Shown here: positions 25,918 through 34,806 of the stretch, piece after piece
Numbering within the stretch: the first letter of the stretch is position 1
Layout: each line of letters begins with the position of its first letter
Assembly (NCBI RefSeq): GCF_001425405.1
Contig: NZ_LMQP01000004.1
Span: 1 to 47,035, forward strand
Direction: 5' to 3'
DNA: 47,035 bases
Source of the DNA: Sphingomonas sp. Leaf412
GTDB taxonomy: Bacteria; Pseudomonadota; Alphaproteobacteria; Sphingomonadales; Sphingomonadaceae
Translations under genes and position numbers: made by a program
Notes under the pieces: model-generated
Seen by the model: only the letters and a program-made list of their open reading frames with translations
What the model was told of the DNA's origin: nothing
The model's database searches: none

Positions 25918-28157
25918 TATCCGGCCTTTCCGGCGCCGGCGTCGTCGGTATTTCCGTAGCCGTAGCCATAGCCATAGCCATAGCCATAGCCAGCCTGCTT
26001 CTCGTTCAGCTTCGTCAGGACCGCACCATAGACATGGGCGTGAACCGAGCGGAGCCGGCCCAGCGACGCATGCAGACCGCGCACCGCGACATTTTGCGCT
26101 TCGATGACGAAGACTACGCCTTCCACCGCGCGCGACAGCAACGGCGCGTCGGCAAGACCCAGGATCGGCGGACTATCGATCACCACCTGATCGAACATCG
26201 TCAGCAGATGCTCCACCAACCGGCGCATGCGCTCGCCACTCAGCAATTCGGCCGCGCTGGGCGGACGCGGACCAGCGGTGATGACCTTCAGGTCCTGTCC
26301 ATCGGTATCGTGGAGCATGCCCTTCCAGTCGTCGTCGCCGGCCAGATAATTGCTGAGGCCACGAGTATTGGGCACGCCGATGATGTCCTGCAACGTCGGC
26401 GAACGCATGTCGGCGTCGACGATCACGACCCGCTGTCCCGTCCGGCTGAGCACCTTCGCCAATGCCCAGGTGGTCGTGCTCTTTCCCTCCGCCGGCTGCG
26501 TGCTCGTAACCATGAACGCTTTTGGCACGCCATGATCGGTCGAGAACGTCAGGTTGGAGTGGATACTGAGATATGCCTCCCAAAGGATCGATTTCGTATC
26601 GTTGATGAGTGCATACGCGTCGCCCTGAATGGCCGGGACGCTTCCCAGCAGCGGCAGTTGCAGCGAGCGGGTCACCTCTCCCGGATCGCGCACACCCTCG
26701 TCGATCTGTTCCAGACCCAGCGTCGCCAGTCCGGCCAGACCCAGCCCCGCCAGCAAGGCGAAAGCGAGGTTTAGCGGCAAGCTCGGCGCGGACGGCCGCT
26801 GCGGCACCTTTGCCGGATCGACGATGGCGATGTTGTTCGCCCCGATACCAGTGACGCCGATCTCCTTGTAACGCTGCAACAGCGCGTCATAGAGTTGCCG
26901 GTTGGTGTCGGTTTCGCGTTGGAAGATGTTGTATTGAATGCTGTCGCGCTGTTGGCGACCCAGCCGCGTCTTCAGTGCCTCGACCTGCTGACGCAAGCCC
27001 TGCTCGCGCGCGCTCGCCTCGGCAAATTCCTGCGACCGGCTGCCGCGGATGCGAGATTCCTCGCGGGCGATGCTCGCGTCGAGGCTACGGATCTGCTCCG
27101 CCAGCGACCGTGCCGCGGGATAGCCGGGCTCGAACTGGACGAGGAGCTTCTGATATTCCGCGGACACCTCCGCGCGGCGTTGGCGCAGCGAGGATACCGC
27201 CGAACTTCCCGTCACGCCCTCCGCACTAACCTGCCCGCTGCTGCCGGCGCTCGACCGGCTCTCTGCCGCCAGACGATCCGCGATCGCCTTCGACAAGGCG
27301 TCGTTCAGCGCCTCCAGATCGACCGACGTCAACGTCCGTTCGACCTCGGTACGCCCGGTCGCGTCCTTGCTGGCGCCCAGCGCGACGATGCTCTTCTGCT
27401 GCGCATAATTGACGAGGTCGCGCTCGGATGTCTCCAGCCGCGAGCGAAGCTCACCGAGGCGTCCCTCGAGGAAGCGCCGTGCGTCGACCGTCGAGGAGAA
27501 GCGGCGGTCGATCGTGGCCTGCACGAATTGCTCGACCCAGGTGTTTGCGATCTGGGCCGAGAGGGTGGGTGACGCGCTGGTGAAGGTGACGTCGACCAGA
27601 CTGGAGTTACGGACAGGCCCGACCTCGACGTGCTTCAACAGCAGCTGAACGGCGAGCGCCTCACGCGTGGCTCGCTCCTCCCGCGTGAGCGGGCCGTCGC
27701 CGCGATCGAAGAACAGGCCGCGATCAACGTTGACGCCGAACGCCTTGAAGAATTCGATATTGGACGACAGCTTCAGTCGACGCTCGACCCGTTCAGCGAG
27801 CGAGCGGGCGCTGAGCAGCGAATATTGCGTCTGGTAGAATTCGAGGTCTCGGCTAGCCTGCGGCGAATCGAGCCCCTCCACCTTGGTAACGTTCTTCTGT
27901 TCGCGGCTGATCTCGATCCGCGTCGTGGCGGTATATTTCGGCGTCATCAGCAGGCTGACGACGACACCGGCCACCAGCGAGGCAACGATTATCCCGAGGA
28001 TGATCCACTTCCAGCGGAGGACGATGATCCAATATTGCAACAGGATCGGCCGGGAGAACAGACCGCTCTGCTCGGCCATCGCCTCGCCATTCGCGGCGGT
28101 CTGTCGGACCACGAGATCATCGCGCGGATCGCGCATCACATTGTCTTGATAAGTCAC
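25917..28157 (-). CDS. wzc: Polysaccharide co-polymerase/tyrosine autokinase (Wzc/ExoP type)
   Basis: A 746-residue inner-membrane protein with an N-terminal Wzz domain, coiled-coil middle, second membrane segment near residue 460, and C-terminal BY-kinase. Kinase motifs are Walker A STQPAEGKSTTT (lysine near 559), Walker A' VVIVDADMRSP, and Walker B VVIDSPP. The tail carries six Tyr-Gly pairs, the expected autophosphorylation cluster. It controls polymer length and export with Wza, encoded just before it. GTG at 28157 is the longest start; ATG at 28136 is possible. No separate phosphatase gene is visible nearby. Confidence 0.93.
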   Translation of the reverse strand: MTYQDNVMRDPRDDLVVRQTAANGEAMAEQSGLFSRPILLQYWIIVLRWKWIILGIIVASLVAGVVVSLLMTPKYTATTRIEISREQKNVTKVEGLDSPQASRDLEFYQTQYSLLSARSLAERVERRLKLSSNIEFFKAFGVNVDRGLFFDRGDGPLTREERATREALAVQLLLKHVEVGPVRNSSLVDVTFTSASPTLSAQIANTWVEQFVQATIDRRFSSTVDARRFLEGRLGELRSRLETSERDLVNYAQQKSIVALGASKDATGRTEVERTLTSVDLEALNDALSKAIADRLAAESRSSAGSSGQVSAEGVTGSSAVSSLRQRRAEVSAEYQKLLVQFEPGYPAARSLAEQIRSLDASIAREESRIRGSRSQEFAEASAREQGLRQQVEALKTRLGRQQRDSIQYNIFQRETDTNRQLYDALLQRYKEIGVTGIGANNIAIVDPAKVPQRPSAPSLPLNLAFALLAGLGLAGLATLGLEQIDEGVRDPGEVTRSLQLPLLGSVPAIQGDAYALINDTKSILWEAYLSIHSNLTFSTDHGVPKAFMVTSTQPAEGKSTTTWALAKVLSRTGQRVVIVDADMRSPTLQDIIGVPNTRGLSNYLAGDDDWKGMLHDTDGQDLKVITAGPRPPSAAELLSGERMRRLVEHLLTMFDQVVIDSPPILGLADAPLLSRAVEGVVFVIEAQNVAVRGLHASLGRLRSVHAHVYGAVLTKLNEKQAGYGYGYGYGYGYGNTDDAGAGKAG
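25957..25992. repeat. In-frame hexanucleotide repeat in the wzc tyrosine tail
   Basis: Six tandem TAGCCR units (one TAGCCG, then five TAGCCA, plus strand) encode the (Gly-Tyr)6 tail of Wzc on the minus strand. The unit is six bases, so gain or loss of units changes the number of tyrosines by one each without shifting the frame. Confidence 0.9.
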
Positions 28158-28173
28158 TGGAACTCGAACCCGA

Positions 28174-28899
28174 TCACTGCAAGGCGATGATAAGCGGCGC
28201 GGTCAGCAAAGGTGCTGCCTGCAACAGATCGCGGAAGAAGCGCCGCTGTGGCGAATCACCCACGACCACGACGTCGTTGGCGTAAACTTCGGGATCATCG
28301 TAATATCCCTGCCGGATCGCCTTAAGATTGTAGATCCCCGCCATCTTGCGACCGTCCACGGTACGAAAGATGATGACGTCGCTGAGCTTGGCGAATTCGG
28401 TCGTTCCCTTGGCGGTGGCGATCGCACGCATCAGTGTCATGCGACCGACAACGGGATACAGCCCCGATTCCTTCACCTCGCCATCGACCGTCATCACCTG
28501 GCTCACCGTCTCTTTCAGATTGACGGTAACCTGCGGATCGCGGACGTAATTCCGGCGCAGCCTGTTCTCGATTTCCTGCGCCAGTTCCGCCGGCGTCTTG
28601 CCGGATGCCTCGACGATCCCGGCGAGCGGGAAAGAGATACGGCCGCTCGCGTCGGTCTGCACTTCCTTCTTGCTCAGATCTTCCATGCCGAACACATCGA
28701 TCTCGAGCTTGTCGAACGGACCGATCATGTAGGGCCGACTCTGCTCGAACAGATCGGTCTTGCGGGGTGGCGGCAACGGTCCGTCGGCGACCTGGATCTG
28801 GGACGGCGCGCCGTCCACGCCCGCGCGCAATTTGCGGTCGCCATTCGAACAGCCGGCGAGCAGCGCCACGCCTGCCGCGACAAACAAGAGCTTGTTCAT
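28174..28899 (-). CDS. wza: Outer-membrane polysaccharide export lipoprotein (Wza/GumB family)
   Basis: A 241-residue lipoprotein. The signal peptide MNKLLFVAAGVALLAGCSNG has the lipobox LAGC with the acylated cysteine at 17. The poly-export domain follows from about residue 55 (YMIGPFDKLEIDVFGMEDLS), then SLBB-like segments (VTVDGEVKESGLYPVVGR). It would form the outer-membrane portal for the polymer and partner Wzc, encoded 16 bases downstream. The size is like short GumB-type proteins rather than the longer E. coli Wza. Confidence 0.93.
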   Translation of the reverse strand: MNKLLFVAAGVALLAGCSNGDRKLRAGVDGAPSQIQVADGPLPPPRKTDLFEQSRPYMIGPFDKLEIDVFGMEDLSKKEVQTDASGRISFPLAGIVEASGKTPAELAQEIENRLRRNYVRDPQVTVNLKETVSQVMTVDGEVKESGLYPVVGRMTLMRAIATAKGTTEFAKLSDVIIFRTVDGRKMAGIYNLKAIRQGYYDDPEVYANDVVVVGDSPQRRFFRDLLQAAPLLTAPLIIALQ

Positions 28900-28941
28900 T
28901 AAGTTACTCGATTACCAGGCACGATGAGGATCGAACGTGCC

Positions 28942-30339
28942 TCATCCACCGCTCCGCGTGTGCCCCAACCGACCGAGCGCAGCGCGATACAGCCAAACGA
29001 CTGCCACGGCTGCAACGCTGGCCAGCGAAGGAACGCGCAGTGGATAGTCGCCCAGGCTCGCGATGCCAAGAATCAAAATCATCACGGTGGCCAGCCGCCC
29101 GAGCGCAACTTCGCCTCCTGCGGCTAAAGGCTTGCGCCAGACCGAATATGACATGGCCGCCCACCCGACAAATGCGACGACCAACAGCAAGATGCCGGGA
29201 ACACCCCCCGTCATGTACATTTCCAGCCAGTCGTTGTGGGCGTGATTTGCGTAGGTGGTCCGCAATTGCGCGTTCGGTTCGTAGACCTGATACACCCGCT
29301 CGAACGAGCCGAAGCCCGATCCGAACGGGAAATATCGCGCGCCGATTTGCGCGATCGGTCCCCACATCCTGAAGCGGATTTCGCTGCCGCCGTGCGCGAA
29401 AAGGCGATCGAACGCCTCGCCGCGGGACATCAGCACCGTCACTGCAGCAAGCACTACCGCCACCACTCCGGCCAGCGCATAGGGCAACACGCGGTGCTTG
29501 GCAGGCCTTCGCGCCTCAGCCAGTAACGCCGGTGCGCGATAGAGCGCCATGGCCGCCGCGAAGCCGATCACGCCCGCGATCAATCCCGCGCGCGAACCGG
29601 TGACCAGTATCAGCGGGATCGTGGCCAGCGCGATCGCCCCCGCCGCCAATTGATGAAACCGGGCACGTTGAACCGTCACAGCGTCGTTCGATGCCCAGAC
29701 CGCCAGCATCGGTGGCACGCACCCTAGGAAGACGGCTGCGTGGTTGCGATTGGTGAACAGGCCGCTCGCGGTGACCTCGCCGCGCAAACCGTAGATGTTG
29801 AACGTTCCGTCGCCACCCATGATCTGGAGGATGCCCAGCAGCCCGGATACCAGCGCAGCCACGATCAAGAACGGCAGGATCGTCCAGCGCTCCTTCTCGT
29901 CCAGCCGAAGCGTCAGCAACAGTACCGCCGACGGCACGGACATGGAAAAGAGGGCATTCCACGTATCCGACGGTGACAGCGACAACGGGCGCCACACCAA
30001 TCCCAGTCCCGCCATCCGATCGATCTCGACCACGATTTCCCGTCCTGGCAGCCTGGTCCAGATAGGTGGCGGCAAGGGTAACAGATGGCTCAGGATCAAC
30101 AGCGTAGCGATACCGAGGAACGCCAGCAGCGGCCAGGCGCCGCGTCTCTCCTCGCGCGTCATCCGCCACAGTGCATAGGCGCCAACCATCACCGTCAACG
30201 GCCGAAGCAGGATGAGATAGGCGATGTCGCCACGCGACCCGCCTCCGAAGAGGAAGATGACGGTCAGAAGGGCGAATATGCCCCACGCCTTGCGCGTCCC
30301 CTGCAACCGCCCCGCCGTACGACGCCTATTTCCCGCCAT
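28942..30339 (-). CDS. O-antigen ligase/polymerase-like membrane protein (Wzy_C superfamily)
   Basis: A 465-residue polytopic protein with about 12 membrane segments. A large periplasmic loop contains GSGFGSFERVYQVYEP and NHAHNDWLEMYMTGG; the H-x-H-N-D-W-L-E motif is typical of the Wzy_C/O-antigen ligase family. It could ligate polymer to an acceptor or act as a second polymerase. Its place next to wza/wzc and away from wzx/wzy resembles exopolysaccharide loci of sphingomonads. The ATG at 30339 has AGGA nearby; the longer open frame upstream has no membrane or motif content. Confidence 0.85.
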   Translation of the reverse strand: MAGNRRRTAGRLQGTRKAWGIFALLTVIFLFGGGSRGDIAYLILLRPLTVMVGAYALWRMTREERRGAWPLLAFLGIATLLILSHLLPLPPPIWTRLPGREIVVEIDRMAGLGLVWRPLSLSPSDTWNALFSMSVPSAVLLLTLRLDEKERWTILPFLIVAALVSGLLGILQIMGGDGTFNIYGLRGEVTASGLFTNRNHAAVFLGCVPPMLAVWASNDAVTVQRARFHQLAAGAIALATIPLILVTGSRAGLIAGVIGFAAAMALYRAPALLAEARRPAKHRVLPYALAGVVAVVLAAVTVLMSRGEAFDRLFAHGGSEIRFRMWGPIAQIGARYFPFGSGFGSFERVYQVYEPNAQLRTTYANHAHNDWLEMYMTGGVPGILLLVVAFVGWAAMSYSVWRKPLAAGGEVALGRLATVMILILGIASLGDYPLRVPSLASVAAVAVVWLYRAALGRLGHTRSGG

Positions 30340-30442
30340 GTTCGTCCATCCTGCCCGAACCCGCTTCGTCGCTCTCGACCGATCGTCGAGAAGACGATCG
30401 CGCCGCTTCAATGTCTCGTGCGCTCGCGATCGATCGCGCGCC

Positions 30443-32077
30443 CTATCGGGCCCGCTTGTAGCCGGCATAGACCGGGACGTAACCGACGAGTTGATTATCG
30501 CTGCCATATTCGGGCCGGACCGCAACGATATCGCCATCCGGCCGCGCGTTCCGGAGGATTGAGGCGCTTAGCGGCGCACCGTCGACGCGGATACCAGCCA
30601 CCACGCGGCCTCCGTCGCCACTGAACGTCGCGATCAGCTGGTCAGGCGTAGATCGTGCGGTGGACGACGCGCGTCGCAGATCGATCGTCCCGTTCGTCGT
30701 CCGCATCTCTCCCGCAAGGCCCCGGCCCGCCCCGTCCGACAGCGTCAGCACGCCCGCGACCGTCGGGTTGCACAGATGCGCCTGCGCACCGTGCACGATC
30801 AGATTGTCTGCGGCGGGCGATTGCAGCGCGGCGGGAATGTCGCCCGTCACGGCGGAGATGACGAGGATGGAATGCGTCAGCGCCGGGCCATGATCGTCCT
30901 CGAGCACGATCGCACCCTTCGCGGCGGTTCCGGCAAGATCCACGACGATCTCGCTGGCGCTCGTCGTTCCATATGTCTCCGCCGCGCCCGCAGCCGCGCT
31001 GCCGATCCGAAGCTTGTGATCGCACTCGCCCTTGTCGCCGGACAGGGTGATGCGCGTGTTCCTGACGTAGGCGCCGACGAGCGCCTCGACCCTTCCCTCG
31101 CCCGCGAGCCAGGGTTCCCCCGACGGGCCGCGCCTGCGGTCACCGGCCGGCTTGCTAGTAATCACCCGGCAATCGATCGTCAGCCCGTGAGCACGGGCCA
31201 GCCACAGGTCCTTCTGGCAATTGATCGACTGTACTTTGATCGATAGACCGATATCGGTCCCGGATGGCACCGCTACGCCTGACGGCAGGGCGGAGACGAC
31301 GACGGCGGCGAAGCAATCCTCCGCGACCAGGTCTATATCGACCGCGGTCTTTGCCCGCGCCTGGGTCGCCAGATTCGCATCGAGTCCGAAGCCGAAAGCA
31401 CAATTGCGCGCGAACATGCGCGCTTTGAGGAAACCGGTCTGGTCCGCCGCCCGATCGCACTGGATCGTCAGTGCCTTGCCGCCGTCGAGATGATCCGCCT
31501 TCGCCACGGCGGGGAGCGCCTCGCACCAGATATCGAGCAGCGTGATGTTGTCATAGCCGCCGGTCACGCTGACCCCGTTCGATCCTGATCCCCGATCGCC
31601 GTTCAAGACCGCCTTCAGACAGAGGTTGCGGAAATGGAGGTTGCGAACGGCGCGGAGTTGAAAGACGTCTGCGCCGTCGTCCGACGTGGTCTGAAACACC
31701 GAATTGGGACCGTTTCCAAAAATCGTAACGTTTCGGCAGTCGAGCAGGCCGGCCACTCCTGCGTCCTGCCTCCACGGAAACGACGCGTCGCCGATATCGT
31801 AGACGCCGCCGGGGTGATAAAGATCGTGACCGTTCGCCAGCGCTGACAGCCAGGCCGCGTTGATCGCGCTTCGCAGCGCTGCGACCGACGTCGCACCGTC
31901 GGGCAGTGCGCCGAAATCGACGAAGGAACGAACGCGGCGCGACGATGACGGCTGGCGCGATTCGCCATCGGCCTGTCTGGCGAGCGCCGCCACCGGAGCC
32001 ATTCCGCCGAGGGCGAGGGTGCCGAGCGCGCGACGACGATCGACCGCCTCCCGAAACGTACCATCCCTCAAGCTCAT
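30443..32077 (-). CDS. Tat-exported right-handed beta-helix protein
   Basis: A 544-residue protein with a probable Tat signal near the start (AVDRRRALGTLALGGMAPVAALA). A pectate-lyase-like N-terminal cap follows (FVDFGALPDGATSVAALRSAI), then NVTIFGNGPNSVFQT and many short repeats rich in Ile/Val/Asp/Asn, as in parallel beta-helix glycan-active proteins. It is probably periplasmic or secreted and may cut or bind the polysaccharide. No catalytic residues can be assigned. ATG at 32077 is preferred because TGAGGACC precedes it; another ATG lies at 32089. It is the first minus-strand gene of the locus. Confidence 0.75.
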   Translation of the reverse strand: MSLRDGTFREAVDRRRALGTLALGGMAPVAALARQADGESRQPSSSRRVRSFVDFGALPDGATSVAALRSAINAAWLSALANGHDLYHPGGVYDIGDASFPWRQDAGVAGLLDCRNVTIFGNGPNSVFQTTSDDGADVFQLRAVRNLHFRNLCLKAVLNGDRGSGSNGVSVTGGYDNITLLDIWCEALPAVAKADHLDGGKALTIQCDRAADQTGFLKARMFARNCAFGFGLDANLATQARAKTAVDIDLVAEDCFAAVVVSALPSGVAVPSGTDIGLSIKVQSINCQKDLWLARAHGLTIDCRVITSKPAGDRRRGPSGEPWLAGEGRVEALVGAYVRNTRITLSGDKGECDHKLRIGSAAAGAAETYGTTSASEIVVDLAGTAAKGAIVLEDDHGPALTHSILVISAVTGDIPAALQSPAADNLIVHGAQAHLCNPTVAGVLTLSDGAGRGLAGEMRTTNGTIDLRRASSTARSTPDQLIATFSGDGGRVVAGIRVDGAPLSASILRNARPDGDIVAVRPEYGSDNQLVGYVPVYAGYKRAR

Positions 32078-32089
32078 GTCGGTCCTCAT

Positions 32090-32412
32090 AACGGCAATGG
32101 CTCGCAGATGCTCGCAACCATGGTTTCGCCTGATGGCGATATCGCAATCGCGGATGTCGTGCCGGCAGCCCTCCTAACCGGGATGGCCATTCATGACCAC
32201 CGTAGCCCGCGTGGCGAGCAGTCGTCGAACCCGGCGATCGAACGAGGTGACGCTGAGCGAGGTGGAGCATGCACTGATCTGACATGTCGATGCGTCGACA
32301 TCTATGAATTAGACGACCCGTCATCGAACCGACGCGAAACCGTCGCACGCGCTTAACCAAGCGCGACCACGGCGCCTGCGATGCGGCATCGGGCCGCGCA
32401 GGGAAAAACGAC
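32090..32412. promoter_or_regulatory. Divergent intergenic region between the polysaccharide locus and the TonB receptor operon
   Basis: The 323 bases separate two divergent operons and should hold both promoters, although I cannot place convincing -35/-10 boxes. Two inverted repeats stand out. ATGTCGA-TGCG-TCGACAT lies at 32284-32301, and GCGCTT-AACC-AAGCGC at 32349-32364. The second lies about 50 bases before the receptor start and could be an operator. No gene is seen. Confidence 0.5.
32284..32301. repeat. GTCGA-core palindrome, copy 1
   Basis: A perfect inverted repeat of 7-base arms (ATGTCGA/TCGACAT) with loop TGCG. It shares the core of three longer palindromes further right. It lies 112 bases before the TonB receptor start. 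Confidence 0.6.
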
Positions 32413-34806
32413 ATGATCGCACGTATCTGGCTCGCGGGCGTCGCCCCGCTGGCACTGCTCGCGGGTGCTGCGTCGGCGCAGGGGATCGCGCCGCTGACGC
32501 CCGAACCTGCCGGCGAGGCGGCGGGCAGCGACGACGGCGACATCGTCGTTCTGGGCTTCGGCCAGACGCGGCAGGTGCAGACGATCACCGCGGCGGACAT
32601 GGAACGGCTGACCCCCGGCACGTCCCCACTGAAGGCCGCGGCGAAGCTGCCGGGCGTCAATTTCCAGTCCGCCGACGCGTTCGGTGCCTATGAATGGTCG
32701 ACCCGCATCTCGCTGCGCGGGTTCAACCAGAACCAGCTGGGCTTCACGCTGGACGGCGTGCCGCTGGGCGACATGAGCTACGGCAACGTCAACGGCCTGC
32801 ACATCAGCCGCGCCGCGATCTCGGAGAATATCGCCACCACGACGGTCGCGCAGGGCGCGGGCGCGCTGGGCACCGCGTCGACCAGCAACCTTGGCGGCAC
32901 GCTGCAATTCGCCACCCGCGCACCGTCCGATACCGCGGACCTCGTCGCATCGGGCACCTATGGCAGCAACGACACGATCCGTGCCTTCGTCCGCGCGGAA
33001 AGCGGCGACCTTGGCGGCGGGCTGAAGGGCTATGTCAGCTACGGCTTCCTCACCACGGACAAGTGGAAGGGCTTCGGCAGCCAGCGCCAGCATCAGGCGA
33101 ATGCGAAGATTGTGAAGGAGATCGGCACCGGTAGCATCACGGGCTTCCTCAACTTCTCCGACCGGCGCGAGAGCGATTACCAGGACCTCAGCCTCGACAT
33201 CATCGCGCGCCGGGGGCTGCGCGCGGACAACATCTCGAACGATTACCCCACCGCGCTGCAGCTCGGCCGCGTCTATCAGAATCAGGCCGCGCGCGACGCC
33301 TATGCCGCCGCGAACGGCGGGTCGACGGCGGGCTTCACCGCGCCGTGGACGGGCGCGGGCTTCGCCTTTCCGGCGGGCTTCGGCACCGTCGACGACGCCT
33401 ATTTCGATGCCGCCGGGCTGCGGCGCGACTGGCTGGGCGGCGTCACCTTCGACGCGGCGCTGACGCCCGCATTGTCCCTCGTCTCGACCAGTTACTATCA
33501 CAGGAACAAGGGCCAGGGTTCGTGGATCACGCCCTATTCACCCACCCCGGCGGGGTCGGCGGATGCGGGCGGCTCGCCATTGCCCGTCTCTCCCACGTCG
33601 ACCGCGGGCCTCGCCTCCCCGCTCGGTTTCCGCACCACCGAATATGGCATCGACCGCGCGGGCAACGTGACGCAGCTAGCGTGGCAGGCCGGGGCGAACC
33701 GGCTGGAACTGGGCGGCTGGTACGAAAGCAATACGTTCGACCAGGCACGCCGCTTCTACGGCATGAGCGACGGCGCGACCGCGAACCGCGACGCGCAGGA
33801 TTTCCAGTCAAATGCGTATCGCACGCAATGGGACGGGAAGTACGATACCGAGACGCTGCAATATCACGTCGCCGACACGCTCGACCTGGGCGACCTGACG
33901 CTCAGCGGCGGATGGAAGGGGATGCGCGTGCGCAACAGCGCGAACCTGCGCGTCGGCACATTGGTCGCGGGGCGGATCGAGGCGCGCGACTGGTTCCTGC
34001 CGCAGGTCGGCGCGCTGTATCGCTTCGGCGCGGGGGCGGAGGTGTTCGCCAATTATACGGAGAATATGCGCGCCTTTGTTTCTTCGGCCACGACCGGGCC
34101 GTTCGCGACGACGCAGTCGGGTTTCGACGCGATCCGCTCGACGCTGAAGCCCGAGACGTCGAGGACGATCGAGGGCGGCGTGCGCGTCCGCTCGGGCGGG
34201 TTGCAGCTGTCGGCGGTAGGCTATCACGTCGATTTCGCCAATCGCCTGCTCAGCTTTTCGAACGGTTCCGGCATCCAGGGCAATCCGCCGACGCTGAACA
34301 ATGCCGGCGACGTCGAAAGCTATGGCGCGGAACTGGCCGCGACCTATCGCGTCGCGCGCCCGCTGACGCTGTTCGCCAGCTATTCGTACAACAAGGCGAC
34401 CTATGAGGACGATGTGCGCGACAGCGCCGGCGTGCTGCTGTCGCCCACCGCGGGCAAGACGGTGGTCGACACGCCGGAGCATATGGCGAAGGGCGAGATC
34501 GCCTATGACGACGACCGTTTCTTCGCGCGGGTGGGCGGCGATTACATGTCGCGGCGCTTCTTCAACTATCTGAACGACCGCTCGGTCGGCGCGCGGCTGC
34601 TGGTGGATGCCAGCATCGGCTATCGCCTGCGCGGCGTGGGCGGCATATTGGAAGGGCTGGCGATCGAGGGCAGCGTGACCAACCTGACCGACAAGGACTA
34701 TGTCTCCACCATCGGCACCAACGGTTATACCGCCAGCGGCGACAACCAGACGCTGCTGGCGGGCGCGCCGCGGCAGTGGTTCGTGACGCTGCGGCGGGGG
34801 TTCTGA
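32413..34806 (+). CDS. TonB-dependent outer-membrane receptor
   Basis: A 797-residue receptor with a signal peptide ending in GAASA-QG (residues 1-24). A plug domain contains GDIVVLGFGQTRQVQTITAA, SLRGFNQNQLGFTLDGVPLG and NLGGTLQFATRAP. A long beta-barrel follows and closes with APRQWFVTLRRGF, the usual aromatic C-terminus. The substrate is unknown. A TGATG overlap couples it to an exported phosphodiesterase-like enzyme, so uptake of a nucleotide, phosphoester or released moiety is plausible. The ATG follows CAGGGA at suitable distance. Confidence 0.93.
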   Translation: MIARIWLAGVAPLALLAGAASAQGIAPLTPEPAGEAAGSDDGDIVVLGFGQTRQVQTITAADMERLTPGTSPLKAAAKLPGVNFQSADAFGAYEWSTRISLRGFNQNQLGFTLDGVPLGDMSYGNVNGLHISRAAISENIATTTVAQGAGALGTASTSNLGGTLQFATRAPSDTADLVASGTYGSNDTIRAFVRAESGDLGGGLKGYVSYGFLTTDKWKGFGSQRQHQANAKIVKEIGTGSITGFLNFSDRRESDYQDLSLDIIARRGLRADNISNDYPTALQLGRVYQNQAARDAYAAANGGSTAGFTAPWTGAGFAFPAGFGTVDDAYFDAAGLRRDWLGGVTFDAALTPALSLVSTSYYHRNKGQGSWITPYSPTPAGSADAGGSPLPVSPTSTAGLASPLGFRTTEYGIDRAGNVTQLAWQAGANRLELGGWYESNTFDQARRFYGMSDGATANRDAQDFQSNAYRTQWDGKYDTETLQYHVADTLDLGDLTLSGGWKGMRVRNSANLRVGTLVAGRIEARDWFLPQVGALYRFGAGAEVFANYTENMRAFVSSATTGPFATTQSGFDAIRSTLKPETSRTIEGGVRVRSGGLQLSAVGYHVDFANRLLSFSNGSGIQGNPPTLNNAGDVESYGAELAATYRVARPLTLFASYSYNKATYEDDVRDSAGVLLSPTAGKTVVDTPEHMAKGEIAYDDDRFFARVGGDYMSRRFFNYLNDRSVGARLLVDASIGYRLRGVGGILEGLAIEGSVTNLTDKDYVSTIGTNGYTASGDNQTLLAGAPRQWFVTLRRGF

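Noticed and set aside
25957..25992. CRISPR-like or non-coding tandem repeat
   Set aside because: Six-base units without spacers lie inside the wzc frame and encode the expected tyrosine-rich tail.
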